Shown: one piece after another, positions 44,354-55,121 of the stretch | Numbering within the stretch: the stretch's first letter is position 1 | Layout of the letters: the number at the start of each line of letters is the position of its first letter | Source: Plotosus lineatus | Taxonomy: Eukaryota; Chordata; Actinopteri; Siluriformes; Plotosidae | Assembly (NCBI GenBank): GCA_024760905.1 | Contig: CM045733.1 | Coordinates: 23,704,501-23,768,500 of the forward strand | Length of the DNA: 64,000 bases | Reading direction: 5' to 3' | Made by a program: the position numbers and the translations under genes | Notes under the pieces: generated by a model | The model's input: only the letters and a program-made list of their open reading frames with translations | What the model was told of the DNA's origin: nothing | Database searches by the model: none

Positions 44354-44690
44354 TCAACTACATTCATGCTGAGTGACTGAACAATCTGAACAGAGACAGC
44401 AGATGTAGATTATTTTTTTCGCCTGCTTGTGGGGTGTCGCCTCATCTCTGGGCTGCACTGGTTCAGCAAACACTTTTGGGGATCTCATGGAAAATGCCAC
44501 AGCATTGAAAAACAGATGGCTGCCTTCCAAGCATTCAGGATCCCTTGTTGTTGTGCCAGCTAAAGAACAGGTGCTGTAGAAAGTAGGAAGTGAGCTCCGG
44601 GCCATAGACGACCACAGAAGAGGTCTGACCAGCTGGTCAGGAATGTGCACGGGGATGGTAAGTGGGGGATCAAATCTTCCATAAGGAACA
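44354..44690 (-). CDS. Candidate C-terminal exon of an unidentified gene
   Basis: An open frame on the minus strand that does not match any repeat seen here. It reads YGRFDPPLTIPVHIPDQL, then VRPLLWSSMARSSLPTFYST, then CSLAGTTTRDPECLEGSHLF, FNAVAFSMRSPKVFAEPVQP and ends after about 110 residues at 44354. Upstream in the transcript direction is a pyrimidine-rich run (ctttctctttcctttgttcc) followed by ttatggaag, which can serve as an acceptor around 44682. Downstream sequence is AT-rich with an ATTAAA hexamer near 44270, as in a 3' UTR. Composition looks like real protein rather than chance. I do not recognise the family; no other exon was located. Confidence 0.38.
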
Positions 44691-44917
44691 AAGGAAAGAG
44701 AAAGTCATGAAAAGATGATGTATGTGAATATTCTATTTTCCATCCCATAATAAAACTGAAGTAATATTGTGATTGTTTAGAATCATCAATAATGTTCAAT
44801 CATAATATAACTAGTGATTAAATCACAGCACGATGAGATCATAGCTATGAAAGATAGAAGATATAGATGCACACTGATTGTATTGTACGTGTTAAGTTGT
44901 TATTGTTTCTGAATTTC

Positions 44918-45415
44918 TCCACTCATTTCATTTTCTGAACTGCTTTATCCTTAACAGTGTCACAGAAAACTGGCCAATGGTGGACTGGTGGTAAAGGCAC
45001 TGGATCACTGATCCTAAGGTCGGGGGTCCAAGTCCCACTCTCCACAAGGTTATCACTGCCCCCCCCCCCCACACACACACACACACACACACAGCGCAGC
45101 TAACTGGTTTATCAAAGGTCAGCCATGTCTCTCACTGTCTATGATGTGAGGTTTATGTAAAAGAACCATTGCTGACTTTCGACAAGAGTAGCTGCATAGC
45201 CATCAGCATGTTTCCACCCTGCGATGGCCTGGCGAGCTGTCCAGGGTGTACTCTGCTCTCACCCGGAGTCGACTGGGATGGGCGCCTTCCTCCCCGCGAG
45301 CCTAATTAGGATTAAGCAGTTACAGAAAATGAATGAATGGATCAGTGTCACAGAAAGACTGCACCCCGTTCCAGTTGACTCCAAGCAAAGATGGTGTACA
45401 CCCTGAACAGTTAAT
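44918..45415 (-). repeat. SINE A-type tail fragment, split by SINE C
   Basis: 44918-44968 (cattttctgaactgctttat, ccttaacagtgtcac) and 45343-45415 (agtgtcacagaaagactgca, gatggtgtacaccctgaaca) are the two halves of one old tail fragment, separated by a SINE C insertion. Confidence 0.75.
44969..45342 (+). repeat. SINE C copy, full length, perfect 14-bp target duplication
   Basis: Flanked by CAGTGTCACAGAAA at 44955-44968 and 45343-45356. Between them: B-type head (tggactggtggtaaaggcac, gatcctaaggtcgggggtcc), B-type body (agctaactggtttatcaaag, gaaccattgctgactttcga), then A-type tail (gcgatggcctggcgagctgt, ccagggtgtactctgctctc, ctaattaggattaagcagtt, gaatgaatgg). Also carries an internal C-run plus (CA)n (45059-45093). 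Confidence 0.93.
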
Positions 45416-45567
45416 TTCTATCAAATGAACATGATACAGTGAACTAAGCTAAATGTAGCCTTTTGGCTTTGATAGTTTGAGTTTTTTTGACTCTTAATTT
45501 TAGTGTTTTACATTACAAACTAGTTTATAATCAAATACATTAAAAAAAACATAGGCTATATATTAGA

Positions 45568-45703
45568 GCAACAGAGTATCATAGTGGTTAGCACCTTTGC
45601 CTCACAGCAAGAAGGTCCTGTGATTGAGCCCTGTGCCCGTGTGTATGAATAGTTGTGTGGGTTGGCCCACTGATGGTCTGGTGAACTGTTTAGGATTACA
45701 CTG

Positions 45704-45772
<69 letters not shown>
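45568..45772 (+). repeat. SINE A copy with internal deletion and (GT)n expansion
   Basis: Head gagtatcatagtggttagca with box B ctgtgattgagccc, then gaatagttgtgtgggttggc and a (GT)n tract of about 70 bp (45703-45772) in place of the normal tail. Confidence 0.75.
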
Positions 45773-45773
<1 letters not shown>

Positions 45774-46036
45774 CTCATTATATCCTAAACATATTCTGAA
45801 AATACTACTAAACATTATTAGTTATAAATGTCACTCTTTGCTGATGTGGGTGATATTCTCCCTGGGGATTTTTTGCACCGTGTATATTGCACTGAACTAC
45901 AGCAGCAGCAGCAGCCACTGATGTGTATAAATGACAAGCAAAATGGACACGGTTTCAACAAAATTGCAAAATAGAGCCCTCACTCCACTCACACAGAGAA
46001 CAACCTGAATATTTACTCCAAAGAGGAGGATGATTC

Positions 46037-46381
46037 GCGCAGCACGGTGGTGTGATGGTTAGCAAATGCGCCTCACAGCAAGAAGGTCCCATGTCAGATT
46101 CCTGGGCTCGGGATGTTTTCTTGTGGAGTTTGCATGTTCTCCCCATGCTTGCATGCGTGTTCGCCCACAATCCAAAAACATGCACAGCAAGCTGATTGAC
46201 AGTTCCATATTGTCTCCAGGAATGAAATAGTGTGTGTGAATAGTTGTTTATGTGTCGGTCTTGCGATGGCCTGGTGAGCTGTTCAGGGTGTACTCCACCT
46301 TCTCCCAGAGTTGGCTGAGATGGACGATAGTCTCCCCACAACCTTATTTAGGATTAAGTATCTCGGAAAATAAATGAATGC
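46037..46381 (+). repeat. SINE A copy
   Basis: Head agcacggtggtgtgatggtt, box B tcagattcctggg, body gtttgcatgttctccccatg, tail tgatggcctggtgagctgtt-like and ttatttaggattaagtatct, ending aaataaatgaatg. Confidence 0.85.
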
Positions 46382-46589
46382 GTAGAATAATTTAAAAAAA
46401 GGGAGCTATAGGTGGATTCTATTAGTCTATTTTACCTTCAAGGTCAGATAGAATTATTTTCCAATGTTTCTGCTTCATTTCAGACACTGACGGAGCACCA
46501 AAGTATAATTCCTAATTTAAAAACCCTCCACAGTTCTTCAAAGAGCAGCTTTCTCACCTCACCCTGAAATGCTGATTTTCTTGTTGACT

Positions 46590-46992
46590 TTCCCCCCATT
46601 TTCTCCCAATTTTAGTCATATAAAATTCCAACCCATCAGGTATTGCCTTCCCTATCACATGAACACCACCAACCAGGGAGGGGCGAAAGCATACAATGCT
46701 AACCACCCGCCTATTTTTGAACTGCAGCGCATGCCTATTTGGGGGCGGTATAACACACTCAGAGGGAAAGCGCTATCCGCCCCTCGTATGAATAAACACA
46801 GATGCCCATGAGTGGCTGGCGATTGCTGTGAGTGACAGGGAAGTGCGCATATTCCATCCCTCCCTCCCATGAGGGCTCAGCCAATTAACTCCCATGCACT
46901 CCTGGCCATGGACGGCTGTGGCATTAAACCGGATTCTAACTTAAATCTCCGGGTTAATAGTCAAGCACCTTGTCCATGCACCACTCGGGAAC
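46590..46992 (-). repeat. SINE G copy
   Basis: Inverse of 2688-3095. Minus-strand start tcccgagtggtgcatggaca, aggtgcttgactattaaccc, gagggagggatggaatatgc, ccctgtcactcacagcaatc, tccctctgagtgtgttatac; 3' end gactaaaattgggagaaaat. Confidence 0.65.
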
Positions 46993-47589
46993 CCCTGAAA
47001 TGCTGATTTTAAGTGCAAGCGCTGTATTATCCAGTGGATGGTAGAGCTGATGCACTAGCCTATTGAAGTTTATCTTCCCATTTATAGTCTTTCTGGTCTC
47101 TGTGTCTACTCTGCTGGGAGGCAGATTGGTATAGGCAGAGATACTGCTGTACATGGAGCAGTGGGGAAAGGCCAACGAATCAGAAGCTCCAGCACACTGT
47201 GATGCACAAGTGTGCCCAATACAAACAAAATCGACAAAAACCTTGAGATTACAACCAGATCAAGTTGCCCAGAGGGAAACTTAAACGTTCGCAAACCTTG
47301 TTGTTTGAGACTGTAACCGTATTTATGGGCCAAAAAAGTGCAAAAAGCACACAACTTACAAATTGGTCACAGGTTTAATTTTTTTTTAAATGTCAGGAGA
47401 TTGATTTCTCAATTTTCCTTTCTTTGAATAGTAGAGTTCAAAACCAGCCAGTTGTGTCAGCTTGTTTCATGACTTAAAATGAAATAGTTTTGAACTCTTC
47501 TGTACCCATGGTTCCACTGGAGCTCATCTCAGCACCCCTTGCCTTGACTTGAAATTGGAGCAACATCTTCATCCTTGTTAGTTTTTTAA

Positions 47590-47895
47590 TTAAATCATGA
47601 AGCCATGATTATAATTTTTCTGCCTGCATTTCTAATTGCAGATCAGTTCACAAGACATGCTTAAATGTCAATCAGGCACCACAGATAAGTGAAACCCTAA
47701 TTATGTACAATTAGTTAACTGTCATATGGACTAATTACAGGAGTGAATGGACAAATTAAGAGGAAATTTAATTGGCCGCTATTAATGAAGGGAAATGTAC
47801 ATTATCTGTCTGAGTTCACTTTGGCATGCCACTGAAAATGTTTGCATTAGTTTGTCATATTAAATAGCATTATTAAAATATTTCTATAAAAAGAG
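47590..47895. promoter_or_regulatory. Candidate conserved noncoding element, homeodomain-site rich
   Basis: Repeat-free, non-coding, with many TAAT/ATTA cores (aatttaattggccgctatta, taattagttaactgtc-type, gactaattacagg) together with tgacag- and aaatgt-type words, then tggcatgccactgaaaatgt. This word composition is typical of deeply conserved vertebrate enhancers. Conservation itself cannot be seen from one sequence. Confidence 0.3.
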
Positions 47896-47914
47896 GAGGT
47901 CCTTCCTATTAATA

Positions 47915-48220
47915 GGGGATAATGGCATAGTGGTTAGGGTGCTGGGCTCATGATTAGGAGGTTGTGTGTTCAAATCCCAGTTCGTTCCCCACTGTGCTAA
48001 GACCCCTGGGCAAGGTCTTAACCACAAGTGTAGCTCTGTTCACCCAGCAGTATAACTGGGTACCAGTAAAAATATACTGGGAAGGTAACCTGCGATGGAC
48101 TCGCGTCCCATCCAGGAGGAGTTGAACTCATAGTTGCCTCACGCTACAGAAAGCGGGAATAAGCACCGGCCTGGTGAGCGATTAAGCTCGGGTGTAAAAA
48201 GCCCAACAGACTTACACACA
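47915..48220 (+). repeat. SINE D copy, perfect 13-bp target duplication
   Basis: Flanked by CTTCCTATTAATA at 47902-47914 and 48221-48233. Head ggggataatggcatagtggt, box B tgtgttcaaatcccag, body aagaccc/gggcaaggtcttaaccac, ctgggtaccagtaaaaatat, tail gagcgattaagctcgggtgt, aaaaagcccaacagactta. Confidence 0.93.
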
Positions 48221-48239
48221 CTTCCTATTAATATTCAAA

Positions 48240-49030
48240 GGAGGAAAATGTGATCAGTCATTTTCATACTCTTATAAATTAAATTATAATTATATATATA
48301 TATATATATATATATCATCTGTCACAATCCCCTATCCATAATTGTACTTATATAAACGTTTCTGATTATTCATTGTTTTCCTAACTACACAAATGATGCT
48401 ATCAAAAATCAGTCAAATGCCTTCTAGTGGCTGCTTTTGGTATTAAAAGAGTGAAATTAAATAAAGCTATTCATCTGGATTGCCTTTAACACAGAACGTG
48501 AACACATGGTCACTTTGCACACATCTGAAATGTCTCAAAAAGAAGTTTGATAACAATAAATGCTTTTCAAGTCTAAAAGTTTCAGCCTGAAAGAATTTTA
48601 ATGATATAATGTGATTTAATTAAATTAATTAATAATTCATGTACATTTAAAATCCTCAAAGTCTTGCTGGCAAAACATTGCTGCAAAGCTATTATAGAGA
48701 CTGGTACGCGTGTTTAACAAATTAAAGGAATTAAAGATTTCTCTGTCTATAAAACAGATTAAAGTTTTTTTTTTACTCAGCAATATTAATATTGATATGG
48801 TAAGTAAAATCTTACACTCATTGTTACTTTACAACAGGATGTCAATATTATTAATAAGTGGCACTTTTAAGTCTTAAAGGAACTATTTGTCTTTTTTTGC
48901 GCCCTCTACTGTCTACAAAGAGATCTGCAACTTGCAAGTACTGTACTAATAAGATTTCAAAGGCAACCTCATCACATCTTTACATTCTGAGGAACATTCT
49001 GCATAACTGTGCTCTGAGTGAGGAGAATAT
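48240..49030. other. AT-rich sequence with a short (TA)n
   Basis: Holds a (TA)n run at 48292-48315; otherwise nothing recognised. Confidence 0.4.
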
Positions 49031-49310
49031 AAAATAAGATGTTTTGGACACAAAGTCAGAGAGGCTAGATTGAGATGGTTTGGACATGTACAGAGGAGGG
49101 ATAATGAGTATATTGGTAGTAGGATGCTGAGGTTGGAACTTTGAGGTGGAAGGCCTAGAGGAAGACCAAAGATGAGATTTATGGATGTGGCGAAGGAGGA
49201 CATGAAGGTTTTTGGTGTAAGAGAAGAAGGTGCAGAGGATAGGGTGAGATGGAGGCAGATGATTCGCTGTGGTGACCCCTGAAGGAAACAGCCGGAAGGA
49301 AATGAGAAGT
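49031..49310 (+). mobile_element. RTE-like LINE 3' fragment
   Basis: Plus strand: gagaggctagattgagatgg tttggacatg, then gaagaccaaagatgagattt and tgtggtgacccctgaaggaa. Encodes decayed RLRWFGHVQRRDNEYIGSRM. 5' truncated; ends with ccggaaggaaatgagaag. Confidence 0.85.
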
Positions 49311-49492
49311 ATCTGAAGTAAACCATTGGTATCTAAAGCAACCATCAAGATCTTGGAAATATTGCCAATATTGTTTGGCTTTCACTTAATGTATTAGGTC
49401 CTGAAACAAAATACACATTCAGTGCACTCCTGAACCCAAACATTCATTCAAACATTAAACTGAAACATTTTTCACAATACAGTACAGGGAAA

Positions 49493-49592
49493 ATTTTTCA
49501 ATTTATCATGACAAGGAGTCTGTACCTATGTCAACCAACTCTGGAGGAAGGAGCGGTACACAGCTCACAGCTCATAAGACCATTATAGGGCC

Positions 49593-49639
<47 letters not shown>

Positions 49640-49670
49640 ACACACACACACACACACCATTATAGGGCCA

Positions 49671-49715
<45 letters not shown>

Positions 49716-49744
49716 ACACACACACACACACCATTATAGGGCCA

Positions 49745-49791
<47 letters not shown>

Positions 49792-49972
49792 CTAGGGCTG
49801 ATGTGGAACAGCCAATCACCCTACTGTACATGTTTTTGGACTGTTGAAGGAAATCAGAGAAAGAGCCTGGAGAACACCCATGCAACCTCCATACAGAAAA
49901 GCCTGAGCCAGGGTATCGAGCCCGGGCATGCTTTCTGTGAGGCAGACGTGCTATCCGCTGTGCCACCCTGAA
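49493..49972 (-). repeat. SINE A copy with a triplicated (CA)n block
   Basis: Tail-side edge at the left (tgtacctatgtcaaccaact), head at right (box B gtatcgagcccggg; ctatccgctgtgccaccctg). In the middle, ccattatagggccaaaa plus (CA)n is repeated in tandem, about 70-80 bp per unit, at 49571, 49658 and 49730. Confidence 0.8.
49571..49789 (+). repeat. Compound minisatellite: (CA)n plus 17-bp spacer, three units
   Basis: Each unit is a (CA)20-30 run, with one internal tacaca interruption in the first two, bounded by ccattatagggccaaaa. The spacer is itself SINE A sequence, so the array grew inside the SINE. Confidence 0.85.
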
Positions 49973-49993
49973 GTCAATACAGCAATGCCAATG

Positions 49994-50282
49994 AAAGGTA
50001 ACATCCGTTGGGCTTCTTAGACCCTAGCCAGAGTGGCTCATCGGACCGGTGCTTATCCCCGGTTTCTGTAGCATAAAGCAACTAGGAGTTCAACGCCTCC
50101 TGGATGGGACGCTAGTCCATCACAGGTTACCTTCCCAGTATATTTTTACTGGTACCCATTTATACTGCTGGGTGAACAGAGGCACAGTTGAGGTTGAGAC
50201 CTTGCCCAGGGGTGTAACTGGGATATGAACACACAACCTCCCAATCAAGCGCACAGCACCCTAACCACTTCACCACTGGCCC
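49994..50282 (-). repeat. SINE D copy, perfect 11-bp target duplication
   Basis: Flanked by CAATGCCAATG at 49983-49993 and 50283-50293. Tail at left (aaaggtaacatccgttgggc), head at right (aaccacttcaccactggccc, box B gggatatgaacaca). Confidence 0.92.
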
Positions 50283-50321
50283 CAATGCCAATGTAGACTT
50301 TAGTATTTTAATCCATATTTG

Positions 50322-50668
50322 GGTGACACAATGGCATAGTAGTTAGCACGTCCATCCCAGAGCAGGAAAGCCCTGGGTTTAAGTCTCAGGTTTAGAGAGG
50401 GCAATTCTGCAGGGAGTTTGCATGTTCTCCACATGCTTCTGTGGGTTTCCTCCAGGTACTACAGTCTCCTCCCATTACTGAAAATATGCATGTTAAGTTA
50501 GGTGGCTGTTTCAAATTGGTTCCACGTGTGAGTGCGAATGTGTATAGGTGTACAGTATGTCTCTTGGGCCTGCACTGGCCAGCGAGCTGTTCATAGTGTG
50601 CACTGCCTTCACCCAGTGTCAGCTGAGGACTTATTAAGCAGTTCAGCAAAAGGAATGAATAAATAAAA
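50322..50668 (+). repeat. SINE A copy
   Basis: Head gggtgacacaatggcatagt, box B tgggtttaagtctc, body gagtttgcatgttctccaca, tggctgtttcaaattggttc, tail ggccagcgagctgttcatag, ending aatgaataaataaaat. Confidence 0.83.
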
Positions 50669-50869
50669 TACATCCATCTGTGTTTAAGGTGTAGTAGATA
50701 GCAGGCCACATGTGCTGGGCATAGTTTATAGTTGTTATTAAGATCCAGTTGTTATCCAGTTGTGATAAATTTACACAGAATATAGGTGCGTTAGTCATCT
50801 TATACAACAGCAAATCTTGCAATTTCTATTTATTTAAAAACATCACATCATGCTTTTGATCCATGTATG

Positions 50870-51560
50870 GGGCAGCTGTGGCCTAGTGGTTCTTCTTATT
50901 TTCCTTTTGGCTTTTTCCCTTTATCAGGGGTCGCCACAGTGAATCATCTGATTCGCATACAGTATTTGATTTGGCATAGGTTTTTACGTCGGATGCCCTT
51001 CCTGGCACAACCTTTTAGCAAGGGACAGAAACACGCTAACGGCTATGCAGCTACTCTTTACGATAGTCAGCAATGGTTCTTTTACACGATCCTCTCACCA
51101 TAGACAGTGAGAGACATGGCCGGCCTTTGCTAACCTAGTTAGCTGCACTGGGGAGGGGGAGGCAGTGACAACCTTGTGGAGAGTGGGACTCGAACCCCCA
51201 ACCTTAGGATCAGCAATCCAGCGCCCATTATCGCCACACCACCATTGCCCCTCTTGCTTCAGTATTAGACTTAAATATCTTCAGGCCTAATGATTAGAGA
51301 AGTGAATTTGAGACCTAAAGGTCGCTGGTTTGATTCTCAAACGTGAGGATGTGAGGCAGGGAAGGGAATGAGAAACACCTTCCCTTTCTCCACTTTCTTA
51401 GCTGAAGTGTCCTTGAGAAAGGCATTTAACTACCATTTGCTCTCTGGTTGCCACAGGGTTTGGCATCCCACTGCTCTGAATGTATGTGCTCACTGTTTAC
51501 GTGTGGGCTCACTTTGGATGGATTAAATACAGAACCAACATTTTTTTTTTGGGATTAATA
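50870..51560 (+). repeat. SINE E copy split by a SINE B
   Basis: Head start ggggcagctgtggcctagtg (50871-50890) is cut by a SINE B and the rest resumes at about 51282 (taatgattagagaagtgaat, aaggtcgctggtttgattct, ctgaagtgtccttgagaaag, catcccactgctctgaatgt, cactttggatggattaaata), ending in a T-run. Confidence 0.72.
50892..51253 (-). repeat. SINE B copy inside SINE E
   Basis: Tail at left (cttcttattttccttttggc, cagggg tcgccacagtga), body, head at right (gggactcgaacccccaacct, taggatcagcaatccagcgc, ccacaccaccattgcccc). Confidence 0.85.
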
Positions 51561-53300
51561 CAGTATATCAAGTAATAATAACAATAATTAAAAAAAAAAC
51601 ATTTAATTCTGTTCCAACATGAACACAAGTCTTTCCTTCAATAGACTCTTATTTATCTCTCTCCTGAAGTTAAGACAAAAACCCACTGGTTTCGGTACTG
51701 AGAAACTACAAATACAACGTTTCATGTTCTAGACACTATCTATAATCGACTGTTCTCCAAAGTCCTGACACACCTGAGACACTATCCAAATAAACAATAT
51801 CTCTCAAAATACTTAGTAAACATTGGTTACTTACTCTGTGCAATCTGTTTATGTAAAGCGTCTACCACATGAATCCCTGTAGAAGCTGTTACTATAGAAA
51901 CAGTAATGCATTAGAACAAGTACATTAATATAAACCTTGCAGTATGAGCTATTATCAGCGCTCCTCTTAATCTAGAATAATCAGCATGCTTTCAACAGCG
52001 CTGGGGTGTAATAGCAATCATCTAATTTTAGCCGGTGATATTATGTTATCAGTGAAAGAAGGCATGGGGTGTTTCAGAAGTATATATTCATGTACAATAT
52101 ATACATGTTTATTCATGTCATTACTGGTACGGATAACTTACTTGAGGAGTTTCCTGCTGTCGTAGTTTCTTGGACAGTATACTGTTGAAGTACTTATATA
52201 AAATATTCTGAGATGAAAACCATGACATGAGGGCTGCGATGAATTCATTGTATTAATTTCCCCTATATGTCTATGTAAGAATTTCTTTTGTCCTTGCAGC
52301 AAAATACATGACCCACTTATGAGACCTGTGTTTATTATTATAACTGCATACATGACAGATTACAGATAGACCAGAAGGCCATTACCTCAGTCATTAGACT
52401 TATATGCACTATTATGTAAATATTATGTAAAATTTACAGATATAGACCCCCCCCCCTTTTCCCCTTCTTTACCTTCCAAAAATATTTCATTATCTGGAAT
52501 CCACCAAACCTGATCTCAGATCTTGATTTGACAGCGGTCCCTGGAGGTGTTGCCTGTTCCTTGAACATTCTCCTGAGCTACTGATGACTAATGCCTCACA
52601 AGCCTGATGGCCTATAAACGAGTGTTTGTTTGTTCTTCCACTTGAGTAGGCAAAATGGTAATCATGCAACTGCGCCAGGCGGAGAGTTCATCTTAACGAT
52701 AAAGAATTAATTCACTCCTTTGTGTGTGTGTGGGATAAAGCAGTGGCACCATTTCCATCTGAGTAAAAGTCGAAATGAACAGAAGCGTGAAGAGCATCAG
52801 CATTCAGAATCAAATTCCCTTTTTTGTTGCGATAGACTGTGAATTATTGTAATGATTTAATTGATCAGAAAGAAGATAAATATTCCAGGCTCCTGAATGG
52901 CATACCAACAGAGGCTTTCACGTTATCATAAGGAGATTACAAATAATAAACGGTGCTATTACCAACATGGTAAGGGGTTTATGAGTGTAAACTGGCCATG
53001 CTGTCTGTGTGGGAAGGATGGTGTTACTCTATTCCATCAGTCACAGTGACACCAGCTAATCCGAGGCATCTGAGAGCTCCTTTATTTGTAACATGTATTT
53101 GTCTGTGAGGTTGTAAAGGGAAGATAGTGCTTTCCTCTGAGTGTGTTTTTCTGACCTGTGATGTTGAGGCTTGAAAGGATGCAGTGTCTGGTTTGATGTG
53201 CCTTCTTGTGTACAGTACTCCCTGCCTCCTGACTGGGTCTCATAATTAAGGACACCATTCCTTTTCACTGAGATGGTGCCACCAAAAGTGAATTTTCTAC
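51560..53300. other. Mostly single-copy AT-rich sequence
   Basis: No repeat family, no exon that I can support. Two stretches (about 51930-52060 and 52620-52980) have the look of conserved noncoding sequence. Confidence 0.4.
52620..52980. promoter_or_regulatory. Candidate conserved noncoding element
   Basis: Repeat-free and balanced in composition: gtaatcatgcaactgcgcca, aagaattaattcactccttt, attattgtaatgatttaatt, gatcagaaagaagataaata, gagattacaaataataaacg. TAATTA-like and GATA-like words cluster. Only a comparison with other genomes can confirm it. Confidence 0.28.
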
Positions 53301-53319
53301 CAATAGGATACTATATATA

Positions 53320-53525
53320 TCCATGCATCCATCCTTCCAGACATGCAGACATCCATCCACCCAGCTGTCTGACCATCTATACTATCTGTCCAACCATCCA
53401 TCCATCAATTTATCCACCCATTATTTTCTCCATAAATTTAAGACATGCAGACATCCATCCATTCAGACTTCCATCTGTACATTTATCCATCCATCCATCC
53501 ATCCATCCATCCATCCATCCAACCA
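53320..53525 (+). repeat. Degenerate (ATCC)n minisatellite
   Basis: Repeats of ccat/catcc interrupted by acatgcagacatccatcc, which occurs twice (around 53341 and 53444). It ends in a clean (ATCC)n run at 53484-53520. Translations rich in IHPS are artefacts of this repeat. Confidence 0.88.
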
Positions 53526-53557
53526 TCTTTACAGAAAGTTATCTATCATGAAAATGT

Positions 53558-53903
53558 TCATCAGTTAATTTTCTGTAACCACTTAATCCTAATTAGGGTC
53601 GCGGGGAGGCTGGCGCTCATCCCAGTCGACTCCAGGTGAGGGAAGAGTACACCCTGGATGGCTTGCCAGGCCATCGCAGGGCAGAAACACGCTGACGGTT
53701 TTGTAGCTACATTTGTCGAAAGTTAGCAATGGTTCTTTTACATGCCTCACAGCATAGACAGTGAGAGACATTGCCGGCCTTTGATAAACCAGTTGGCTGC
53801 ACTGGGGGGAGGACAGTGACAACTTTGAGGAGAGTGGGACTCAAACCTCAAACCCTAGGATCAGCGATCCAGTGCCCTTTACCTCTAGGCCATCACTGCC
53901 CTT
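53558..53903 (-). repeat. SINE C copy, perfect 12-bp target duplication
   Basis: Flanked by TCATGAAAATGT at 53546-53557 and 53904-53915. A-type tail at left (accacttaatcctaattagg, ggcttgccaggccatcgcag), B-type body and head at right (aagttagcaatggttctttt, ggatcagcgatccagtgccc). Second proof that the mosaic moves as a unit. Confidence 0.93.
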
Positions 53904-53919
53904 TCATGAAAATGTGTCA

Positions 53920-54890
53920 AAAACAATAATGCAGGTGTTATAATGCCAGACTACTGATGTTGTTGTTTCTTTTTTCAAAATTATTTCAGTTTTGGTACCA
54001 AAGCAAACTGATTTTTTTAAGAACTGCATTCTTTCATTAACGACTAAAAAGAAAACAAGAGCAGAATGTAATAAAAATCTGAATTGAAGATAAAAGCAGA
54101 AATATCCTTCTGATTCCAAGAAATGAAAGAGCATCGTGCTGATTGCCTTGTAATCAAAGTTCAGAAATTCTTTGTTCACGCAGTGCATGACCTCTCATCA
54201 TGTCACACAGTCATACTGACTTTACATGTTCATGTGCGTAATGTTTACAGTCAGTCCTGAGTGCCTATTGATATTAAAAGCAGTGTAATGTATTTTCATT
54301 AACGCAGGGTGAGGCTCGCTTGGCTCGTGTACCCCAGGCTTTGTGCAATATTCCATGCCAATGATTTTATTCACTGAAGCAACTAAAATGACGGAGCACC
54401 ACTTTAGTGATTGAGCACCTCTAGTTATAGGACACAAGGCAATGCATTACTATCTAAAGTGATCTTATACTTAAACTGCCCACAGAGTTAATCCACAGCA
54501 TCTACTGCATCTTGTGCACAAAATGACCACAAAACATGGAGGGCCTTTTTTGTATTTATACATTTATCAAATGCCAGTGAAACAGCTGCAAATTAAAAGC
54601 ACTATTTTTGCTTGAATTGAAATTACTACTGAGGCTACATTTCATAATCATTTAGCTCTGAGGTTTAGTACTCCACTTATCTCCATTTATTACACTAAGT
54701 GCATGACTGTAAACAACAGCATGCCAGAAGCTTGGTTTGGGTTTTACAGACATTGAAGAACTTATACTTGAAATTGTATATTTAGACCAGCCAGTCTAGA
54801 CATGTTACCATAAATCTCAGTGTGACTTTTATATGTTTAATGTATAATATATATTAATCCAAAGAACAGGCTAAAATATTTCCCCCCCAC
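53920..54890. other. AT-rich single-copy sequence, nothing recognised
   Basis: No repeat or frame that I can support. Confidence 0.4.
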
Positions 54891-55121
54891 CTACTCAACA
54901 TAGGGATTTAAAACCCCCAACAACTCACCCCCCCACACACACACACGAACACATACACATACACAAACTCACTTCTTTCCACGTCCTAATGTACGTACAT
55001 CATGGATGGAAAGAAAACATGGAAACAATATCATGTGTATGAGTATGGAACCTGACGCATGAGAGTAATGTTCATGCATGTCTTTTGTCTATTTTCCACC
55101 TCTCAAATACTCAAATACTTA

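Noticed and set aside
44354..44690. Assignment of the candidate exon to UPK3A, a NUP50 neighbour in mammals
   Set aside because: The frame shows no resemblance to what I know of uroplakin 3a, so no symbol was given.
49571..49789. CRISPR-like array (17-bp repeats with spacers)
   Set aside because: The 'spacers' are plain (CA)n and the organism is a vertebrate.
53273..53639. Frames with repeated IHPSIHPS
   Set aside because: Product of the degenerate (ATCC)n minisatellite.
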